A stretch of DNA of 56,447 nt from Granulicella sp. (GTDB taxonomy: Bacteria > Acidobacteriota > Terriglobia > Terriglobales > Acidobacteriaceae). The stretch spans positions 1-56,447 of the forward strand of contig DAIDGQ010000026.1 in NCBI GenBank assembly GCA_027452215.1. Reading direction: 5' to 3'. The position numbers were made by a program, and so were the translations under genes. Numbering within the stretch: position 1 is the first letter of the stretch; every line of letters begins with the position of its first letter. Positions 52,964-56,447 of the stretch are shown here, in pieces. The notes under the pieces were generated by a model that did not search any database, was not told the origin of the DNA, and saw nothing but the letters and a program-made list of their open reading frames with translations.

Positions 52964-54508
52964 ATGTCCTCCAGCCCCTCCGCCAGCTCCAGAATCCTGA
53001 ACTCCACCCTGGCCAGCCTTGTCATGAGCGAGGACGAAGCCGCCGCCCTCATCCAGCCCGACTCCCAGATCGGCATGAGCGGCTTCACCGGCTCCGGCTA
53101 TCCCAAAGCCGTCCCCATGGCCCTCGCCCGCCGCATCACCGACGCCGACCTCCGCGGCCAGCGCTTCCAGGTCAGCATCTTCACCGGAGCCTCCACCGGC
53201 CCCGAGCTCGACGGAGCCCTCGCCAAAGTCGGTGGCATCCACATGCGCCTCCCCTACCAGTCCGATCCCGAAACCCGCAAGCGCATCAACGCCGGCGAGA
53301 TGGACTACATGGACATCCATCTCAGCCACGTCGCCCAGTACGTCGAATACGGCTTCCTCGGCAGAATGGATCTCGCCCTCATCGAAGTCACCGCGATCCT
53401 CGAAGACGGCCGCGTCGTCCCCAGCTCCTCCCTCGGCAACAACAAAACCTGGGTCGAGTGCGCCGACAAGATCATCCTCGAAGTCAACTCCGCCCAACCC
53501 CTCGCCCTCGAAGGCATGCACGACATCTACTACGGCCTCGGCCTCCCTCCCCACCGCCAGCCCATCCCCCTCACCAAACCCCACCAGCGAATCGGCTCTC
53601 CCTACCTCGACATCCCCCTCGAAAAAGTAGTCGCCGTCGTCCACACCAACACCGCCGACCGCTCCAGCCCCTTCAAAGAGTCCAACGACTCCTCCCACCA
53701 CATCGCCTCGCACATGCTCAACTTCCTCGAGTGGGAGGTCAAAAAAGGCCGCATCCCCTCCTCGCTCCTTCCACTCCAGTCCGGAGTCGGCAACATCGCC
53801 AACGCCGTCCTCTACGGCCTCGAAGCCGGCCCCTTCCAGGACATGACCGCCTACACCGAGGTCATCCAGGACGGCCTCATCAGCCTCCTCAAATCCGGCA
53901 AGCTCGTCAGCGCCTCCGCCACCGCCTTCTCCCTCAGCCCCTCCGAAGCCGCCAGCGTCATGTCCCACATCGGCGACTACAAAGACCGCATCCTCCTCCG
54001 CCCCCAGGAGATCTCCAACCATCCCGAGATCATCCGCCGCCTCGGAGTCATCGCCATGAACGGCATGATCGAAGCCGACATCTACGGCAACGTCAACTCC
54101 ACCCACATCATGGGCTCCAGCATCCAGAACGGCATCGGTGGCTCCGGAGACTTCGCCCGCAACGGCTACATGTCCATCTTCATCGCCCCCTCCACCGCCC
54201 AGAAGGGAGCCATCTCCACCATCGTCCCCATGGCCTCCCACATCGACCACACCGAGCACGACGTCTCCGTCGTCGTCACCGAGCAGGGCCTCGCCGACCT
54301 CCGCGGCCTCTCCCCCACCCAGCGCGCCCGCCTCATCATCGAAAACTGCTCCCACCCCGACTACCGCCCCGCCCTCCGCGACTACCTCAACCGCGCCGAG
54401 CGCCTCTCCTTCGGCAAGCACACCCCCCACCTCCTCACCGAAGCCCTCTCCTGGCACGCCCGCTACCTCCGCACCGGCCACATGCTCCCCCAGGCCACCG
54501 AAGCCTAG
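52964..54508 (+). CDS. Acetyl-CoA hydrolase/transferase (succinyl-CoA:acetate CoA-transferase-like)
   Basis: Class I CoA-transferase of 514 residues. ATG 52964 is preferred; GTG 52955 and an upstream extension to 52808 are in frame. The CoA-binding and catalytic features fit the AarC/Cat1 group: Glu299 in AYTEVIQDG (the glutamate that forms the glutamyl-CoA thioester), LQSGVGNIANAV, GSSIQNGIGGSGDFARNGY and the C-terminal VVVTEQGLADLRG. It would exchange CoA between succinyl-CoA or acetyl-CoA and acetate/propionate, which could deal with acetate freed by NagA and deacetylases. Downstream DNA is a tandem-repeat array. Confidence 0.92.
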   Translation: MSSSPSASSRILNSTLASLVMSEDEAAALIQPDSQIGMSGFTGSGYPKAVPMALARRITDADLRGQRFQVSIFTGASTGPELDGALAKVGGIHMRLPYQSDPETRKRINAGEMDYMDIHLSHVAQYVEYGFLGRMDLALIEVTAILEDGRVVPSSSLGNNKTWVECADKIILEVNSAQPLALEGMHDIYYGLGLPPHRQPIPLTKPHQRIGSPYLDIPLEKVVAVVHTNTADRSSPFKESNDSSHHIASHMLNFLEWEVKKGRIPSSLLPLQSGVGNIANAVLYGLEAGPFQDMTAYTEVIQDGLISLLKSGKLVSASATAFSLSPSEAASVMSHIGDYKDRILLRPQEISNHPEIIRRLGVIAMNGMIEADIYGNVNSTHIMGSSIQNGIGGSGDFARNGYMSIFIAPSTAQKGAISTIVPMASHIDHTEHDVSVVVTEQGLADLRGLSPTQRARLIIENCSHPDYRPALRDYLNRAERLSFGKHTPHLLTEALSWHARYLRTGHMLPQATEA

Positions 54509-54530
54509 ACCCCCTCCACCGACCACCCAA

Positions 54531-54634
54531 CAAAGGTGCCTCCCAGCGACCACCAGCAAAGGTGCTTCCCAGCGACTACCAACAAAGGTGCTTCCCAGCG
54601 ACTACCAGCAAAGGTGCTTCCCAGCGAGTAGCAG
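54531..54634. repeat. Four tandem 26-bp repeats
   Basis: Units at 54531-54556, 54557-54582, 54583-54608 and 54609-54634, each beginning CAAAGGTGC(T/C)TCCCAGCGA. Units 2 and 3 differ by one base; 1 and 4 are more divergent. It starts 22 bp after the CoA-transferase stop. There is no spacer variation, so it is not a CRISPR. Confidence 0.95.
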
Positions 54635-54647
54635 CGAGGGTTCTGTC

Positions 54648-54890
54648 ATCTCGACCGCAGCCACGCGCCCTCATGCGTGGCGCCCCGGAGATCCCCCTGT
54701 ATTGGCCGTTGCCCTTGCCTTTGCCTTTGCCTTTGCCTTTCTTTCTGTCATTCCCGAAGGGAATCTGCTGCTTTCCGTTGCCGTTGCCCTTGCCCTTGCC
54801 GTTGCCCTTGCCTTTGCCCTTGCCTTTCTTTCTGTCATTCCCGAAGGGAATCTGCTTCTTGCCGTTGCCCTTGCCGTTGCCTGTTCTCCC
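54648..54890. repeat. Dispersed elements and hexanucleotide runs
   Basis: A copy of the GTCATCTCGACCG element with stem GCCACGC/GCGTGGC (54648-54690), then GCC-TTT/GCC-GTT hexamer runs at 54702-54738, 54775-54830 and 54861-54890. Two elements with core TTCCCGAAGGGAA (about 54736-54770 and 54823-54858) are identical over some 34 bp to those at 50909 and 50971. Confidence 0.9.
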
Positions 54891-55022
54891 AACAACCAAC
54901 AACCAACACCCCACACCACCCCAACCCCAACTACACTAATACTCGGCAACCCGCGCTCCCCACCCCGAGCATCTACCTAACCCGGAAGCACTCGCAAAAC
55001 GAACCAAGGCAAAGGACCCTCC

Positions 55023-56405
55023 GTGACCCAGACCCACTCCGACGCACTCGTCTTCTTCGGCGCCACCGGCGACCTCGCCTACAAAAAAATCTTTCCCTCC
55101 CTGCAATCCATGGTCAAGCGAGGAACCCTCACCGTCCCCATCATCGGAGTAGCCAAAGCCGGCTGGAATCTCGACCAGCTCAAAGCCCGCGCCCAGGACA
55201 GCCTCCGCGAGCACGGAGGCCTCGACCCCGCCGCCTGGGAGAAGCTCTGCTCTCTCCTCCGCTACGTCGACGGGGACTACGCCGACCCCGCCACCTTCAC
55301 CGCCGTCAAGACCGCTCTCGCCGGAGCCCAGCACCCCGCCCACTACCTCGCCATCCCTCCCTCCCTCTTTGAAGAAGTCGTCGACCAGCTCGTCCACTCC
55401 GGAGCCGCCAAAGGCGCCCGCATGATCGTCGAAAAGCCCTTCGGCCACGACCTCGCCTCCGCCGAAGAGCTCGACCGCATCCTCCTCAAAGCCTTCCCCG
55501 AATCCTCCATCTTCCGCATCGACCACTACCTCGCCAAGGGCCCCGTCCAGAACATGATGTCCTTCCGCTTCTCCAACTCCTTCATGGAGCCCCTCTGGAA
55601 CCGCAATCACATCGAAAGCGTCCAGATCACCATGGCCGAGGACTTCGGGGTGCAGGGAAGAGGCTCCTTCTACGACCAGACCGGAACCGTCCGCGACGTC
55701 ATCCAGAACCACCTCTTCCAGCTCATGTGCAACCTCACCATGGAGTCGCCCGCCCGCAACGACAGCGAGTCCATCCGCGACGAAAAAGTCAAAGTCCTCA
55801 AGGCCATCTCCCCCATCCAGCCCGCCGACCTCGTCCGCGGCCAGTTCCACGGCTACCTCGACGAGAAGGGTGTCGCCCCCGACTCCAAAACCGAAACCTA
55901 CGCCGCCCTTCGTCTCAACATCCAGTCCTGGCGCTGGGCCGGGGTCCCCTTCTACATCCGAGCCGGCAAAAACCTCCCCGTCACCTGCACCGAAGTCGTC
56001 GCCCGCCTCCGCCGTCCCCCCGCCACCAAGTACATGGAAGGCGAGCTCCCCCAGAATCAGATCCGCTTCCGCATCAGCCCCGACATGACCATCTCCATGT
56101 GCGTCTCCGTCCTCTCCGACGACGGCAGCGGAGGAAGGGAACTCGAAGAACTCATCGCCACCCGCCACCCCCAGCCCGACAACATGGAGCCCTACGAGCG
56201 TGTCCTCACCGACGCCATGTCCGGCGACGAAAGCCTCTTCGCCCGCCAGGACTACGTCGAAGAAGCCTGGCGCATCGTCGACCCCGTCCTCAAAGCCTCC
56301 ACCCCCATCTTCCCCTACGCCCCCCAAACCTGGGGCCCCAAAGAAGCCGAATCCATCACCCCCCCCGGAGGCTGGTCCGACCCCGTCCTAACCCCCACCC
56401 CCTAG
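55023..56405 (+). CDS. zwf: Glucose-6-phosphate dehydrogenase
   Basis: First enzyme of the oxidative pentose phosphate or Entner-Doudoroff route, oxidising glucose-6-phosphate to 6-phosphogluconolactone with NADP+ or NAD+; 460 residues, slightly short of the usual 480-500. Rossmann motif [12 protein letters not shown] (11-22), [14 protein letters not shown], and the active-site RIDHYLAK (165-172) with the substrate-binding His and Lys. The catalytic region [22 protein letters not shown] follows. The GTG start has AAAGGA about 8 nt upstream. The stop is 42 bp before the window end, so genes that may follow (pgl, gnd) are outside. Confidence 0.94.
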   Translation: MTQTHSDALVFFGATGDLAYKKIFPSLQSMVKRGTLTVPIIGVAKAGWNLDQLKARAQDSLREHGGLDPAAWEKLCSLLRYVDGDYADPATFTAVKTALAGAQHPAHYLAIPPSLFEEVVDQLVHSGAAKGARMIVEKPFGHDLASAEELDRILLKAFPESSIFRIDHYLAKGPVQNMMSFRFSNSFMEPLWNRNHIESVQITMAEDFGVQGRGSFYDQTGTVRDVIQNHLFQLMCNLTMESPARNDSESIRDEKVKVLKAISPIQPADLVRGQFHGYLDEKGVAPDSKTETYAALRLNIQSWRWAGVPFYIRAGKNLPVTCTEVVARLRRPPATKYMEGELPQNQIRFRISPDMTISMCVSVLSDDGSGGRELEELIATRHPQPDNMEPYERVLTDAMSGDESLFARQDYVEEAWRIVDPVLKASTPIFPYAPQTWGPKEAESITPPGGWSDPVLTPTP

Positions 56406-56447
56406 AGCATTTCGCCCGCGCGCAACCCGAACCTTCCCTCAGTCACG

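Larger units (their letters stand above)
54509..55022. other. 514-bp repeat-rich intergenic region
   Basis: Contains the 4 x 26-bp array (54531-54634), a GTCATCTCGACCG element (54648-54690), hexanucleotide runs and two palindromic-element copies (54700-54890), then an AC-rich stretch before zwf. No gene is present. Confidence 0.85.

Noticed and set aside
52745..54559. Long reverse-strand frame opposite the CoA-transferase
   Set aside because: Gly/Asp/Val-rich translation without any domain; antisense shadow of a well-supported gene.
54531..54634. Possible CRISPR array
   Set aside because: Units are directly adjacent without unique spacers, only four copies, and no cas genes are in the window.
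54936..56327. Reverse-strand frame opposite zwf
   Set aside because: Same antisense effect; zwf motifs are unambiguous.

Overview
The window looks like chromosomal DNA of a soil Acidobacteriota, most likely class Terriglobia (subdivision 1). This is inferred from gene content: two about 1,200-residue Oar-type TonB-dependent receptors with an N-terminal carboxypeptidase-regulatory domain, a lipoprotein with Ig-like repeats and a beta-propeller, many carbohydrate genes, and high GC with C-ending codons. No rRNA, complete tRNA, CRISPR array, transposase or phage gene was seen.

Layout. (1) 1-6880: a leftward, mostly overlapping operon (deaminase, FAD-linked oxidase, creatininase-family amidohydrolase, CocE-type hydrolase, ABC ATPase, ABC permease cut by the window edge), with the matching NMT1/THI5-like binding lipoprotein divergent. 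It reads as an uptake-plus-degradation unit for an unknown small N-containing molecule. (2) 7055-14418: housekeeping or unlinked genes (six-domain S1 protein, Ig/beta-propeller lipoprotein, thioredoxin TrxC, DUF309 protein, GT39-type membrane glycosyltransferase with a TPR tail). (3) 14504-30939: a chitooligosaccharide/GlcNAc utilisation locus: NagX, TonB receptor, GH20 hexosaminidase, SIS-type glucosamine-6-phosphate deaminase, DeoR regulator, NagA, NagP and a second TonB receptor. A shared motif (ACGATCAyTTT) forms a perfect 13-bp inverted repeat between the deaminase and DeoR genes and recurs before both receptors and, weaker, before nagA. (4) 31007-32194: a secreted TPR protein. (5) 32223-38112: a D-amino-acid unit (D-aminoacylase, RidA, GntP/DsdX-like permease, divergent DSD1-like PLP enzyme, ROK regulator). 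(6) 38257-40959: a LacI regulator and an APC permease. (7) 41288-50780: a second glycan locus (clan-A-like glycosidase with inserted discoidin-like domain, GH2 exo-glucosaminidase-like enzyme, ROK sugar kinase, sialate O-acetylesterase-like enzyme, LacI regulator). (8) 51173-56405: fumarase C, succinyl-CoA:acetate CoA-transferase-like protein, glucose-6-phosphate dehydrogenase.

How it may work together. The two glycan loci appear linked: a near-palindrome TTCCAACG(T/A)TTGAA lies before TonB receptor 1 and the clan-A-like glycosidase, and its half-site overlaps the predicted promoter of the LacI gene at 38257-39357. The ROK kinase in the second locus could supply the GlcNAc/GlcN phosphorylation step missing from the first. 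Released GlcNAc would enter through NagP, be phosphorylated, deacetylated by NagA and deaminated by the SIS enzyme to fructose-6-phosphate.

From about 46 kb on, intergenic spaces are filled with short dispersed palindromic repeats, GCCGTT/GCCTTT-type hexanucleotide runs and a 4 x 26-bp tandem repeat. All functions are read from sequence motifs without database searches; promoters and operators are visual predictions.
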